Shown piece after piece: positions 1 through 13,494 of a DNA stretch of 64,000 bases. The DNA lies in contig CALSFV010000133.1 in assembly GCA_943737045.1 (NCBI GenBank), forward strand, positions 85,268-149,267, given 5' to 3'. Position numbers and translations under genes: made by a program. How positions within the stretch are numbered: the first letter of the stretch is position 1; the number at the start of each line of letters is the position of its first letter. The notes beneath the pieces are model-generated. The model was given only the letters and a program-made list of their open reading frames with translations, was not told the DNA's origin and made no database searches. This DNA is from Parapristionchus giblindavisi (taxonomy: Eukaryota; Nematoda; Chromadorea; Rhabditida; Diplogasteridae).

Positions 1-44
1 ATTTCATCTTTCCTTTTTTCTCTCTCATCATATTCATAGGGGTA

Positions 45-260
45 TTGTCCGTATAAAATTTACTTGCATAATTGCATTGCTACTGCTGCTAAACAGAGGA
101 AGAACTATCGATTAACTCCCCACTCTTTCCTCCTTTCCTTCCTCGCTCTCTCTGATCTACCTACTCTCTCACCGGTACTCTCTCTATAAACATAGAAATT
201 CATTGTGGCAGTGATTGGCTACTCTCGTACCAAATAAACAAGTGTATTTTATACGGTCAA
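45..260. mobile_element. 216-bp TA-flanked MITE, copy 1
   Basis: The uninterrupted satellite reads GGGGTAACGGGG. Here the TA is duplicated around a 216-bp insert beginning TTGTCCGTATAAAAT and ending ATTTTATACGGTCAA, which are 15-bp terminal inverted repeats with one mismatch. A TA duplication plus short inverted termini and no coding capacity indicate a Tc1/mariner-type MITE. Confidence 0.9.
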
Positions 261-571
261 TAACGGGGATTTGAGTAATCTATTTGATATATTTCCTTCG
301 AGTATTCAAAAATAATTATCGTTAAAACCATTTCTTAATTCTTAATACCACTCAGCCTTCACTACTCCACAAGATATATATTGAAATCAAAGCATGGCCA
401 TGTATTTTATCTACATCATTACTATTCTAAATATATTATTCTCATTTCATCTTTCCTTTTTTTCTCTCTCATCATATTCATAGGGGTAACGGGGATTTGA
501 GTAATCTATTTGATATATTTCCTTCGAGTATTCAAAAATAATTATCGTTAAAACCATTTCTTAATTCTTAA

Positions 572-936
572 AGAAGGGGACCCACGAGATTTGGGCTGCG
601 CTATTGACATGAAGAACGTGGGACATAGGAAGTGACGTTCTGTTCTCTATTTGATTTGACTGAATGAACGCGTAGAGCGTGTGGCTCAGTGGTTAGTAGT
701 CAGCGCTTGTAACCGCGCCACACGGGTTCGATTCCCGTTTGCAATTTTCTATACATTTGTGCTTCAATTTCAAAAACTCGCGCCTTTCCCTGGGCATATC
801 AATGAACTTTAAGTCCGAATTACGGTATTCTAGGGCATCTAAAATTTTAGAGAAAATTGTTTTTGTATACAAGAAGATGTGCTCAATAGTTCTGTCTGGC
901 CAGTTTAGTCACGAAAAAACTCGTGGGTCCCCTTCT
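572..936. mobile_element. TTAA-flanked 365-bp element (piggyBac-like MITE)
   Basis: The normal satellite reads ATTCTTAATACC. Here TTAA is present on both sides (568-571 and 937-940) of a 365-bp insert with perfect 17-bp inverted ends, AGAAGGGGACCCACGAG and its complement. TTAA duplication is the hallmark of piggyBac-class transposition. No transposase is encoded, so the element is non-autonomous. It contains a tRNA-like segment, annotated separately. The first and last bases of the termini do not match the classical CCYT piggyBac ends, so the family assignment rests on the target duplication. Confidence 0.85.
676..744 (+). other. tRNA-like sequence inside the TTAA element
   Basis: The segment has an A-box-like TGGCTCAGTGG at 681-691 and a B box GGTTCGATTCC at 725-735 inside a good T-arm (ACGGG/CCCGT). 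The anticodon loop would be CTTGTAA (TGT, threonine-like). The acceptor and anticodon stems pair poorly, so it is more likely a tRNA-derived (SINE-like) module or pol III promoter than a working tRNA gene. Confidence 0.6.
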
Positions 937-1310
937 TTAATACCACTCAGCCTTCACTACTTCACAAGATATATATTGAAATCAAAGCATGGCCATGTAT
1001 TTTATCTACACCATTACTATTCTAAACATATATTATTCTCATTTCATCTTTCTTTTTTTTCTCTCATCATATTCATAGGGGTAACGGGAATTTGAGTAAT
1101 CTATTTGATATATTTCCTTCGAATATTCAAAAATAATTATCGTTAAAACCATTTCTTAATTCTTAATACCACTCAGCCTTCACTACTCCACAAGATATAT
1201 ATTGAAATCAAAGCATGGCCATGTATTTTATCTGCATCATTACTATTCTAAACATATATTATTCTCATTTCATCTTTCCTTTTTTCTCTCTCATCATATT
1301 CATAGGGGTA

Positions 1311-1526
1311 TTGTCCGTATAAAATTTACTTGCATAATTGCATTGCTACTGCTGCTAAACAGAGGAAGAACTATCGATTAACTCCCCACTCTTTCCTCCT
1401 TTCCTTCCTCGCTCTCTCTGATCTACCTACTCTCTCACCGGTACTCTCTCTATAAACATAGAAATTCATTGTGGCAGTGATTGGCTACTCTCGTACCAAA
1501 TAAACAAGTGTATTTTATACGGTCAA
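1311..1526. mobile_element. 216-bp TA-flanked MITE, copy 2
   Basis: This copy has the same length, the same ends and the same insertion point in the satellite unit as the copy at 45-260, with TA at 1309-1310 and 1527-1528. An identical insertion site means it was copied along with the satellite rather than inserted independently. Confidence 0.9.
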
Positions 1527-4472
1527 TAACGGGGATTTGAGTAATCTATTTGATATATTTCCTTCGAGTATTCAAAAATAATTATCGTTAAAACCATTTC
1601 TTAATTCTTAATACCACTCAGCCTTCACTACTCCACAAGATATATATTGAAATCAAAGCATGGCCATGTATTTTATCTACATCATTACTATTCTAAACAT
1701 ATATTATTCTAATTTCATCTTTCCTTTTTTCTCTCTCATCATATTCATAGGGGTAACGGGGATTTGAGTAATCTATTTGATATATTTCCTTCGAGTATTC
1801 AAAAATAATTATCGTTAAAACCATTTCTTAATTCTTAATACCACTCAGCCTTCACTACTCCACAAGATATATATTGAAATCAAAGCATGGCCATGTATTT
1901 TATCTACATCATTACTATTCTAAACATATATTATTCTCATTTCATCTTTCCTTTTTTCTCTCTCATCATATTCATAGGGGTAACGGGGATTTGAGTAATC
2001 TATTTGATATATTTCCTTCGAGTATTCAAAAATAATTATCGTTAAAACCATTTCTTAATTCTTAATACCACTCAGCCTTCACTACTTCACAAGATATATA
2101 TTGAAATCAAAGCATGGCCATGTATTTTATCTACATCATTACTATTCTAAACATATATTATTCTCATTTCATCTTTCTTTTTTCTCTCTCATCATATTCA
2201 TAGGGGTAACGGGAATTTGAGTAATCTATTTGATATATTTCCTTCGAATATTCAAAAATAATTATCGTTAAAACCATTTCTTAATTCTTAATACCACTCA
2301 GCCTTCACTACTCCACAAGATATATATTGAAATCAAAGCATGGCCATGTATTTTATCTGCATCATTACTATTCTAAACATATATTATTCTCATTTCATCT
2401 TTCCTTTTTTCTCTCTCATCATATTCATAGGGGTAACGGGGATTTGAGTAATCTATTTGATATATTTCCTTCGAATATTCAAAAATAATTATCGTTAAAA
2501 CCATTTCTTAATTCTTAATACCACTCAGCCGTCACTACTCCACAAGATATATATTGAAATCAAAGCATGGCCATGTATTTTATCTACATCATTACTATTC
2601 TAAACATATATTATTCTAATTTCATCTTTCCTTTTTTCTCTCTCATCATATTCATAGGGGTAACGGGGATTTGAGTAATCTATTTGATATATTTCCTTCG
2701 AGTATTCAAAAATAATTATCGTTAAAACCATTTCTTAATTCTTAATACCACTCAGCCTTCACTACTCCACAAGATATATATTGAAATCAAAGCATGGCCA
2801 TGTATTTTATCTACATCATTACTATTCTAAACATATATTATTCTCATTTCATCTTTCCTTTTTTCTCTCTCATCATATTCATAGGGGTAACGGGGATTTG
2901 AGTAATCTATTTGATATATTTCCTTCGAGTATTCAAAAATAATTATCGTTAAAACCATTTCTTAATTCTTAATACCACTCAGCCTTCACTACTTCACAAG
3001 ATATATATTGAAATCAAAGCATGGCCATGTATTTTATCTACATCATTACTATTCTAAACATATATTATTCTCATTTCATCTTTCTTTTTTCTCTCTCATC
3101 ATATTCATAGGGGTAACGGGAATTTGAGTAATCTATTTGATATATTTCCTTCGAATATTCAAAAATAATTATCGTTAAAACCATTTCTTAATTCTTAATA
3201 CCACTCAGCCTTCACTACTCCACAAGATATATATTGAAATCAAAGCATGGCCATGTATTTTATCTGCATCATTACTATTCTAAACATATATTATTCTCAT
3301 TTCATCTTTCCTTTTTTCTCTCTCATCATATTCATAGGGGTAACGGGGATTTGAGTAATCTATTTGATATATTTCCTTCGAATATTCAAAAATAATTATC
3401 GTTAAAACCATTTCTTAATTCTTAATACCACTCAGCCGTCACTACTCCACAAGATATATATTGAAATCAAAGCATGGCCATGTATTTTATCTACATCATT
3501 ACTATTCTAAACATATATTATTCTAATTTCATCTTTCCTTTTTTCTCTCTCATCATATTCATAGGGGTAACGGGGATTTGAGTAATCTATTTGATATATT
3601 TCCTTCGAGTATTCAAAAATAATTATCGTTAAAACCATTTCTTAATTCTTAATACCACTCAGCCTTCACTACTCCACAAGATATATATTGAAATCAAAGC
3701 ATGGCCATGTATTTTATCTACATCATTACTATTCTAAACATATATTATTCTCATTTCATCTTTCCTTTTTCTCTCTCATCATATTCATAGGGGTAACGGG
3801 GATTTGAGTAATTTATTTGATATATTTCCTTCGAGTATTCAAAAATAATTATCGTTAAAACCATTTCTTAATTCTTAATACCACTCAGCCTTCACTACTC
3901 CACAAGATATATATTGAAATCAAAGCATGGCCATGTATTTTATCTACATCATTACTATTCTAAACATATATTATTCTCATTTCATCTTTCTTTTTTTCTC
4001 TCTCATCATATTCATAGGGGTAACGGGGATTTGAGTAATCTATTTGATATATTTCCTTCGAGTATTCAAAAATAATTATCGTTAAAACCATTTCTTAATT
4101 CTTAATACCACTCAGCCTTCACTACTCCACAAGATATATATTGAAATCAAAGCATGGCCATGTATTTTATCTACATCATTACTATTCTAAACATATATTA
4201 TTCTCATTTCATCTTTCCTTTTTTTCTCTCTCATCATATTCATAGGGGTAACGGGGATTTGAGTAATCTATTTGATATATTTCCTTCGAATATTCAAAAA
4301 TAATTATCGTTAAAACCATTTCTTAATTCTTAATACCACTCAGCCTTCACTACTCCACAAGTTATATATTGAAATCAAAGCATGGCCTTTTATCTGCATC
4401 ATTACTATACTAAACATATATTATTCTCATTTCATCTTTCCTTTTTTCTCTCTCATCATATTCATAGGGGTA

Positions 4473-4688
4473 TTGTCCGTATAAAATTTACTTGCATAAT
4501 TGCATTGCTACTGCTGCTAAACAGAGGAAGAACTATCGATTAACTCCCCACTCTTTCCTCCTTTCCTTCCTCGCTCTCTCTGATCTACCTACTCTCTCAC
4601 CGGTACTCCCTCTATAAACATAGAAATTCATTGTGGCAGTGATTGGCTACTCTCGTACCAAATAAACAAGTGTATTTTATACGGTCAA
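4473..4688. mobile_element. 216-bp TA-flanked MITE, copy 3
   Basis: The element is again 216 bp in the same satellite position, with TA at 4471-4472 and 4689-4690. A shared substitution (CACCGGTACTCCCTC instead of ...CTCTC) links it to copy 4. Confidence 0.9.
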
Positions 4689-7408
4689 TAACGGGGATTT
4701 GAGTAATCTATTTGATATATTTCCTTCGAGTATTCAAAAATAATTATCGTTAAAACCATTTCTAAATTCTTAATACCACTCAGCCTTCACTACTCCACAA
4801 GATATATATTGAAATCAAAGCATGGCCATGTATTTTATCTACATCATTACTATTCTAAACATATATTATTCTCATTTCATCTTTCCTTTTTTCTCTCTCA
4901 TCATATTCATAGGGGTAACGGGGATTAGAGTAATCTATTTGATATATTTCCTTCGAGTATTCAAAAATAATTATCGTTAAAACCATTTCTTAATTCTTAA
5001 TACCACTCAGCCTTCACTACTCCACAAGATATATATTGAAATCAAAGCATGGCCATGTATTTTATCTACATCATTACTATTCTAAACATATATTATTCTC
5101 ATTTCATCTTTCCTTTTTTCTCTCTCATCATATTCATAGGGGTAACGGGGATTTGAGTAATCTATTTGATATATTTCCTTCGAGTATTCAAAAATAATTA
5201 TCGTTAAAACCATTTCTTAATTCTTAATACCACTCAGCCTTCACTACTTCACAAGATATATATTGAAATCAAAGCATGGCCATGTATTTTATCTACATCA
5301 TTACTATTCTAAACATATATTATTCTCATTTCATCTTTCTTTTTTCTCTCTCATCATATTCATAGGGGTAACGGGAATTTGAGTAATCTATTTGATATAT
5401 TTCCTTCGAATATTCAAAAATAATTATCGTTAAAACCATTTCTTAATTCTTAATACCACTCAGCCTTCACTACTCCACAAGATATATATTGAAATCAAAG
5501 CATGGCCATGTATTTTATCTGCATCATTACTATTCTAAACATATATTATTCTCATTTCATCTTTCCTTTTTTCTCTCTCATCATATTCATAGGGGTAACG
5601 GGGATTTGAGTAATCTATTTGATATATTTCCTTCGAATATTCAAAAATAATTATCGTTAAAACCATTTCTTAATTCTTAATACCACTCAGCCGTCACTAC
5701 TCCACAAGATATATATTGAAATCAAAGCATGGCCATGTATTTTATCTACATCATTACTATTCTAAACATATATTATTCTAATTTCATCTTTCCTTTTTTC
5801 TCTCTCATCATATTCATAGGGGTAACGGGGATTTGAGTAATCTATTTGATATATTTCCTTCGAGTATTCAAAAATAATTATCGTTAAAACCATTTCTTAA
5901 TTCTTAATACCACTCAGCCTTCACTACTCCACAAGATATATATTGAAATCAAAGCATGGCCATGTATTTTATCTACATCATTACTATTCTAAACATATAT
6001 TATTCTCATTTCATCTTTCCTTTTTCTCTCTCATCATATTCATAGGGGTAACGGGGATTTGAGTAATTTATTTGATATATTTCCTTCGAGTATTCAAAAA
6101 TAATTATCGTTAAAACCATTTCTTAATTCTTAATACCACTCAGCCTTCACTACTCCACAAGATATATATTGAAATCAAAGCATGGCCATGTATTTTATCT
6201 ACATCATTACTATTCTAAACATATATTATTCTCATTTCATCTTTCTTTTTTTCTCTCTCATCATATTCATAGGGGTAACGGGGATTTGAGTAATCTATTT
6301 GATATATTTCCTTCGAGTATTCAAAAATAATTATCGTTAAAACCATTTCTTAATTCTTAATACCACTCAGCCTTCACTACTCCACAAGATATATATTGAA
6401 ATCAAAGCATGGCCATGTATTTTATCTACATCATTACTATTCTAAACATATATTATTCTCATTTCATCTTTCCTTTTTTTCTCTCTCATCATATTCATAG
6501 GGGTAACGGGGATTTGAGTAATCTATTAGATATATTTCCTTCGAATATTCAAAAATAATTATCGTTAAAACCATTTCTTAATTCTTAATACCACTCAGCC
6601 TTCACTACTCCACAAGATATATATTGAAATCAAAGCATGGCCATGTATTTTATCTACATCATTACTATTCTAAACATATATTATTCTCATTTCATCTTTC
6701 CTTTTTTCTCTCTCATCATATTCATAGGGGTAACGGGGATTTGAGTAATCTATTTGATATATTTCCTTCGAGTATTCAAAAATAATTATCGTTAAAGCCA
6801 TTTCTTAATTCTTAATATCACTCAGCCTTCACTACTCCACAAGATATATATTGAAATCAAAGAATGGCCATGTATTTTATCTACATCATTACTATTCTAA
6901 ACATATATTATTCTAATTTCATCTTTCCTTTTTTCTCTCTCATCATATTCATAGGGGTAACGGGGATTAGAGTAATCTATTTGATATATTTCCTTCGAGT
7001 ATTCAAAAATAATTATCGTTAAAACCATTTCTTAATTCTTAATACCACTCAGCCTTCACTACTCCACAAGATATATATTGAAATCAAAGCATGGCCATGT
7101 ATTTTATCTACATCATTAATATTCTAAACATATATTATTCTAATTTCATCTTTCCTTTTTTCTCTCTCATCATATTCATAGGGGTAACAGGGATTTGAGT
7201 AATCTATTTGATATATTTCCTTCGAATATTCAAAAATAATTATCGTTAAAACCATTTCTTAATTCTTAATACCACTCAGCCTTCACTACTCCACAAGTTA
7301 TATATTGAAATCAAAGCATGGCCTTTTATCTGCATCATTACTATTCTAAACATATATTATTCTCATTTCATCTTTCCTTTTTTCTCTCTCATCATATTCA
7401 TAGGGGTA

Positions 7409-7624
7409 TAGTCCGTATAAAATTTACTTGCATAATTGCATTGCTACTGCTGCTAAACAGAGGAAGAACTATCGATTAACTCCCCACTCTTTCCTCCTTT
7501 CCTTCCTCGCTCTCTCTGATCTACCTACTCTCTCACCGGTACTCCCTCTATAAACATAGAAATTCATTGTGGCAGTGATTGGCTACTCTCGTACCAAATA
7601 AACAAGTGTATTTTATACGGTCAA
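7409..7624. mobile_element. 216-bp TA-flanked MITE, copy 4
   Basis: This is the fourth copy, 216 bp, with TA at 7407-7408 and 7625-7626. Its left end reads TAGTCCG instead of TTGTCCG. It shares the CTCCCTC variant with copy 3, 2,936 bp away, which marks one higher-order satellite block. Confidence 0.9.
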
Positions 7625-10600
7625 TAACGGGGATTTGAGTAATCTATTTGATATATTTCCTTCGAGTATTCAAAAATAATTATCGTTAAAACCATTTCTT
7701 AATTCTTAATACCACTCAGCCTTCACTACTCCACAAGATATATATTGAAATCAAAGCATGGCCATGTATTTTATCTACATCATTACTATTCTAAACATAT
7801 ATTATTCTCATTTCATCTTTCCTTTTTTCTCTCTCATCATATTCATAGGGGTAACGGGGATTAGAGTAATCTATTTGATATATTTCCTTCGAGTATTCAA
7901 AAATAATTATCGTTAAAACCATTTCTTAATTCTTAATACCACTCAGCCTTCACTACTCCACAAGATATATATTGAAATCAAAGCATGGCCATGTATTTTA
8001 TCTACATCATTAATATTCTAAACATATATTATTCTAATTTCATCTTTCCTTTTTTCTCTCTCATCATATTCATAGGGGTAACGGGAATTTGAGTAATCTA
8101 TTTGATATATTTCCTTCGAATATTCAAAAATAATTATCGTTAAAACCATTTCTTAATTCTTAATACCACTCAGCCTTCACTACTCCACAAGATATATATT
8201 GAAATCAAAGCATGGCCATGTATTTTATCTACATCATTAATATTCTAAACATATATTATTCTAATTTCATCTTTCCTTTTTTCTCTCTCATCATATTCAT
8301 AGGGGTAACGGGGTTTTGAGTAATCTATTTGATATATTTCCTTCGAATATTCAAAAATAATTATCGATAAAACCATTTCTTAATTCTTAATACCACTCAG
8401 CCTTCACTACTCCACAAGATATATATTGAAATCAAAGCATGGCCATGTATTTTATCTACATCATTACTATTCTAAACATATATTATTCTCATTTCATCTT
8501 TCCTTTTTTTCTCTCTCATCATATTCATAGGGGTAACGGGGATTTGAGTAATCTATTTGATATATTTCCTTCGAGTATTCAAAAATAATTATCGTTAAAA
8601 CCATTTCTTAATTCTTAATACCACTCAGCCTTCACTACTCCACAAGATATATATTGAAATCAAAGCATGGCCATGTATTTTATCTACATCATTACTATTC
8701 TAAACATATATTATTCTCATTTCATCTTTCCTTTTTTCTCTCTCATCATATTCATAGGGGTAACGGGGATTTGAGTGATTTATTTGATATATTTCCTTCG
8801 AATATTCAAAAATAATTATCGTTAAAACCATTTCTTAATTCTTAATACCACTCAGCCGTCACTACTCCACAAGATATATATTGAAATCAAAGCATGGCCA
8901 TGTATTTTATCTACATCATTACTATTCTAAACATATATTATTCTAATTTCATCTTTCCTTTTTTCTCTCTCATCATATTCATAGGGGTAACGGGGATTTG
9001 AGTAATCTATTTGATATATTTCCTTCGAATATTCAAAAATAATTATCGTTAAAACCATTTCTTAATTCTTAATACCACTCAGCCTTCACTACTCCACAAG
9101 ATATATATTGAAATCAAAGCATGGCCATGTATTTTATCTACATCATTACTATTCTAAACATATATTATTCTCATTTCATCTTTCCTTTTTTTTCTCTCTC
9201 ATCATATTCATAGGGGTAACGGGGATTTAAGTAATCTATTTGATATATTTCCTTCGAGTATTCAAAAATAATTATCGTTAAAACCATTTCTTAATTCTTA
9301 ATACCACTCAGCCTTCACTACTCCACAAGATATATATTGAAATCAAAGCATGGCCATGTATTTTATCTACATCATTACTATTCTAAACATATATTATTCT
9401 CATTTCATCTTTCCTTTTTTTCTCTCTCATCATATTCATAGGGGTAACGGGGATTTGAGTAATCTATTAGATATATTTCCTTCGAATATTCAAAAATAAT
9501 TATCGTTAAAACCATTTCTTAATTCTTAATACCACTCAGCCTTCACTACTCCACAAGATATATATTGAAATCAAAGCATGGCCATGTATTTTATCTACAT
9601 CATTACTATTCTAAACATATATTATTCTCATTTCATCTTTCCTTTTTTCTCTCTCATCATATTCATAGGGGTAACGGGGATTTGAGTAATCTATTTGATA
9701 TATTTCCTTCGAGTATTCAAAAATAATTATCGTTAAAGCCATTTCTTAATTCTTAATATCACTCAGCCTTCACTACTCCACAAGATATATATTGAAATCA
9801 AAGAATGGCCATGTATTTTATCTACATCATTACTATTCTAAACATATATTATTCTAATTTCATCTTTCCTTTTTTCTCTCTCATCATATTCATAGGGGTA
9901 ACGGGGATTAGAGTAATCTATTTGATATATTTCCTTCGAGTATTCAAAAATAATTATCGTTAAAACCATTTCTTAATTCTTAATACCACTCAGCCTTCAC
10001 TACTCCACAAGATATATATTGAAATCAAAGCATGGCCATGTATTTTATCTACATCATTACTATTCTAAACATATATTATTCTCATTTCATCTTTCCTTTT
10101 TTTCTCTCTCATCATATTCATAGGGGTAACGGGGATTTGAGTAATCTATTTGATATATTTCCTTCAAGTATTCAAAAATAATTATCGTTAAAACCATTTC
10201 TTAATTCTTAATACCACTCAGCCTTCACTACTCCACAAGATATATATTGAAATCAAAGCATGGCCATGTATTTTATCTACATCATTACTATTCTAAACAT
10301 ATATTATTCTAATTTCATCTTTCCTTTTTTCTCTCTCATCATATTCATAGGGGTAACGGGGATTTGAGTAATCTATTTGATATATTTCCTTCGAATATTC
10401 AAAAATAATTATCGTTAAAACCATTTCTTAATTCTTAATACCACTCAGCCTTCACTACTCCACAAGATATATATTGAAATCAAAGCATGGCCATGTATTT
10501 TATCTACATCATTACTATTCTAAATATATTATTCTCATTTCATCTTTCCTTTTTTTCTCTCTCATCATATTCATAGGGGTAACGGGGATTTGAGTAATCT

Positions 10601-11832
10601 ATTTGATATATTTCCTTCGAGTATTCAAAAATAATTATCGTTAAAACCATTTCTTAATTCTTAATACCACTCAGCCTTCACTACTCCACAAGATATATAT
10701 TGAAATCAAAGCATGGCCATGTATTTTATCTACATCATTACTATTCTAAACATATATTATTCTCATTTCATCTTTCCTTTTTTTCTCTCTCATCATATTC
10801 ATAGGGGTAACGGGGATTTGAGTAATCTATTTGATATATTTCCTTCAAGTATTCAAAAATAATTATCGTTAAAACCATTTCTTAATTCTTAATACCACTC
10901 AGCCTTCACTACTCCACAAGATATATATTGAAATCAAAGCATGGCCATGTATTTTATCTACATCATTACTATTCTAAACATATATTATTCTCATTTCATC
11001 TTTCCTTTTTTCTCTCTCATCATATTCATAGGGGTAACGGGGATTTGAATAATCTATTTGATATATTTCCTTCGAGTATTCAAAAATAATTATCGTTAAA
11101 ACCATTTCTTAATTCTTAATACCACTCAGCCTTCACTACTCCACAAGATATATATTGAAATCAAAGCATGGCCATGTATTTTATCTACATCATTACTATT
11201 CTAAACATATATTATTCTAATTTCATCTTTCCTTTTTTCTCTCTCATCATATTCATAGGGGTAACGGGGATTTGAGTAATCTATTTGATATATTTCCTTC
11301 GAATATTCAAAAATAATTATCGTTAAAACCATTTCTTAATTCTTAATACCACTCAGCCTTCACTACTCCACAAGATATATATTGAAATCAAAGCATGGCC
11401 ATGTATTTTATCTACATCATTACTATTCTAAATATATTATTCTCATTTCATCTTTCCTTTTTTTCTCTCTCATCATATTCATAGGGGTAACGGGGATTTG
11501 AGTAATCTATTTGATATATTTCCTTCGAGTATTCAAAAATAATTATCGTTAAAACCATTTCTTAATTCTTAATACCACTCAGCCTTCACTACTCCACAAG
11601 ATATATATTGAAATCAAAGCATGGCCATGTATTTTATCTACATCATTACTATTCTAAACATATATTATTCTCATTTCATCTTTCCTTTTTTCTCTCTCAT
11701 CATATTCATAGGGGTAACGGGGATTTGAATAATCTATTTGATATATTTCCTTCGAGTATTCAAAAATAATTATCGTTAAAACCATTTCTTAATTCTTAAT
11801 ACCACTCAGCCTTCACTACTCCACAAGATATA

Positions 11833-13421
11833 CAGTACTGGCCAAAAAAGTGTAACATTTGGATTTTTCGCCATAACTTTTTTCAAACTCAACCGATCGA
11901 GTCCAGATTTTCAGGGAAAATTTTGATAGAGTTTTAACGTGTTTTATACAACAAATTAGCCCGGGTTATCCCTTACGGTGAAATTTATTTAGAATTTATC
12001 AAAAGTCGCAAAAGTGAGATTTTCGGTTTCTTCGATTTCGACTTAATTTTTTCACTAATTTTGCTAGCAATGAGTGTTGTATCGTTTTAAAAGTATGAGA
12101 CGGATTCTTGGGAGCAAGAATCTACCGAGATCCGAGCGAGAATCCATTATTCGTGGACGTCAGATGGGACTGTCACTGGCACTCTGTCACAGCAGTTCCG
12201 AGTGACTGTTTCGACTATCCTGAAGCTCATCAAAACTTCAATCCGTGCTCAAACAATGAAGAAGGTTAATGTACGACCTCGCAAGTCGACCACGACATCG
12301 GATCGTCTGATTACCTGCATCTCGAAGGAGAAACTGAGGCTCACTACAATGGACATCAAGCGAGCACTAGCAGAGATTCGCTAATTTGAGGTAGCTAAGG
12401 TTTCTAAACATGGCTGAAAAGATGTTTGAGGTGTCCGTGAACAATGTACAGCATCGTCTTCGTGCTTCGGGTCTCTTCGAACGTCGACATATCAAGAAAC
12501 CGCTGATCTCCGAAAAGAATCGCAAAGCATGGATCACATGGGCAAAAGAGCACTGATATTGGACCCCCTAACAGTAGAATTAGGTCTTATTCTCAGACGA
12601 AAACAAGTTTCTGATGATTGGTACGGAGGAAATAAATCATGTTCGTCGTCCGGTTGGCACTAGATTTGATGTGATGTACCAAAGGACCACCGTGAAGCAT
12701 GGAGGAGGATCGTTGATGTTGTGTTGTTGTTTCTCTGAAGATGGGGTTGGACCCCTGGTTCACGTGAAGAGAATTATGAAGAAGGAGATATGCTAGAGAC
12801 ACTTTTCATTCCTTCAAACATCTTTTCAGCCATGTTTACAAACCTTAGCCACCTCAAATTAGCGAATCTCCGCTAGTGCTCGCTGTGTCCTATGCTAGTG
12901 TCCATTGTAGTAAGCCTCAGTTTCTCCTTCGAGATGCAGGTAATCAGACGATCCGATGTCGTGGTCGACTTGCGAGGTCGTACATTAACCTTCTTCATTG
13001 TTTGAGCACGGATTGAAGTTTTGATGAACTTCAGGATAGTCGAAACAGTCACTCGGAACTGCTGTGACAGAGTGCCAGTGACACTCCCATCTGACGTCCA
13101 CGAATAATGGATTCTCGCTCGGATCTCGGTAGATTCTTGCTCCCAAGAATCCGTCTCATACTTTTAAAACGATACAACGCACATTGCTAGCAAAATTAGT
13201 GAAAAAATTAAGTCGAAATCGAAGAAACCAAAAATCTCACTTTTGTGACTTTTGATAAAATCTAAATAAATTTCACCGTAAGGGATAACCCGGGCTAATT
13301 TCTTGTATAAAGCACGTAAAAACTCTATCAAAATTATGCCTGAAAATCTGGACTCGATCGGTTGAGTTTGAAAAAAGTTATGGCGAAAAATCCAAATGTT
13401 ACACTTTTTTGGCCAGTACTG
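11833..13421. mobile_element. Tc1-family fold-back element
   Basis: The satellite is interrupted at a TA, duplicated at 11,831-11,832 and 13,422-13,423, by a 1,589-bp element. Its ends begin CAGTACTGGCCAAAAAAGTG, closely matching the CAGTGCTGGCCAAAAAG ends of C. elegans Tc1. The inverted arms are about 600 bp each, far longer than a Tc1 terminus. The right arm (about 13,421 back to 12,816) is an inverted copy of the left arm including transposase coding sequence, and a unique loop of about 380 bp lies between. The arms differ by scattered substitutions, so the fold-back is not recent. The element cannot encode a complete transposase. Confidence 0.95.
12075..12796 (+). pseudogene. Tc1 transposase remnant
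   Basis: Three out-of-frame pieces of a Tc1-type transposase are visible. From about 12,090 to 12,384 lies the N-terminal helix-turn-helix (VTVSTILKLIK around 12,200, then KSTTTSDRLI). From about 12,424 to 12,556 lies the second HTH and the linker (NNVQHRLRASGLFERRHIKK, then KPLISEKNRKAWITWAKEH). From 12,583 to 12,796 lies the start of the DDE domain: FSDENKF carries the first catalytic aspartate, followed by NHVRRPVGTRFD and TVKHGGGSLM. A TAA at 12,382 and a TAG at 12,794 interrupt it, and the remaining catalytic acidic residues are replaced by the inverted arm. It is non-functional. Confidence 0.9.
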
Positions 13422-13494
13422 TATATTGAAATCAAAGCATGGCCATGTATTTTATCTACATCATTACTATTCTAAACATATATTATTCTCATTA

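Larger units (their letters stand above)
1..13494. repeat. 227-bp satellite array with higher-order structure
   Basis: Tandem AT-rich units of about 226-228 bp fill the region. Successive 'ATAGGGGTAACGGGG' boxes end their G run at 1753, 1980 and 2206. More than 45 units are present and differ at only a few positions (for example GAGTATTC/GAATATTC, CAGCCTTCAC/CAGCCGTCAC, TTATCTACATC/TTATCTGCATC). The same variant combinations recur in blocks, for example the MITE-bearing units at 4473 and 7409 (2,936 bp apart), so multi-unit blocks have been copied as well as single units. Three kinds of mobile element interrupt the array and are listed separately. The array starts before base 1 and ends abruptly at about 13,494. 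The long ORF at 739-1095 lies in repeat and is not a gene. Confidence 0.97.

Noticed and set aside
1..13494. CRISPR-like regular repeats
   Set aside because: The repeats are contiguous 227-bp satellite units without unique spacers, in a eukaryotic genome.
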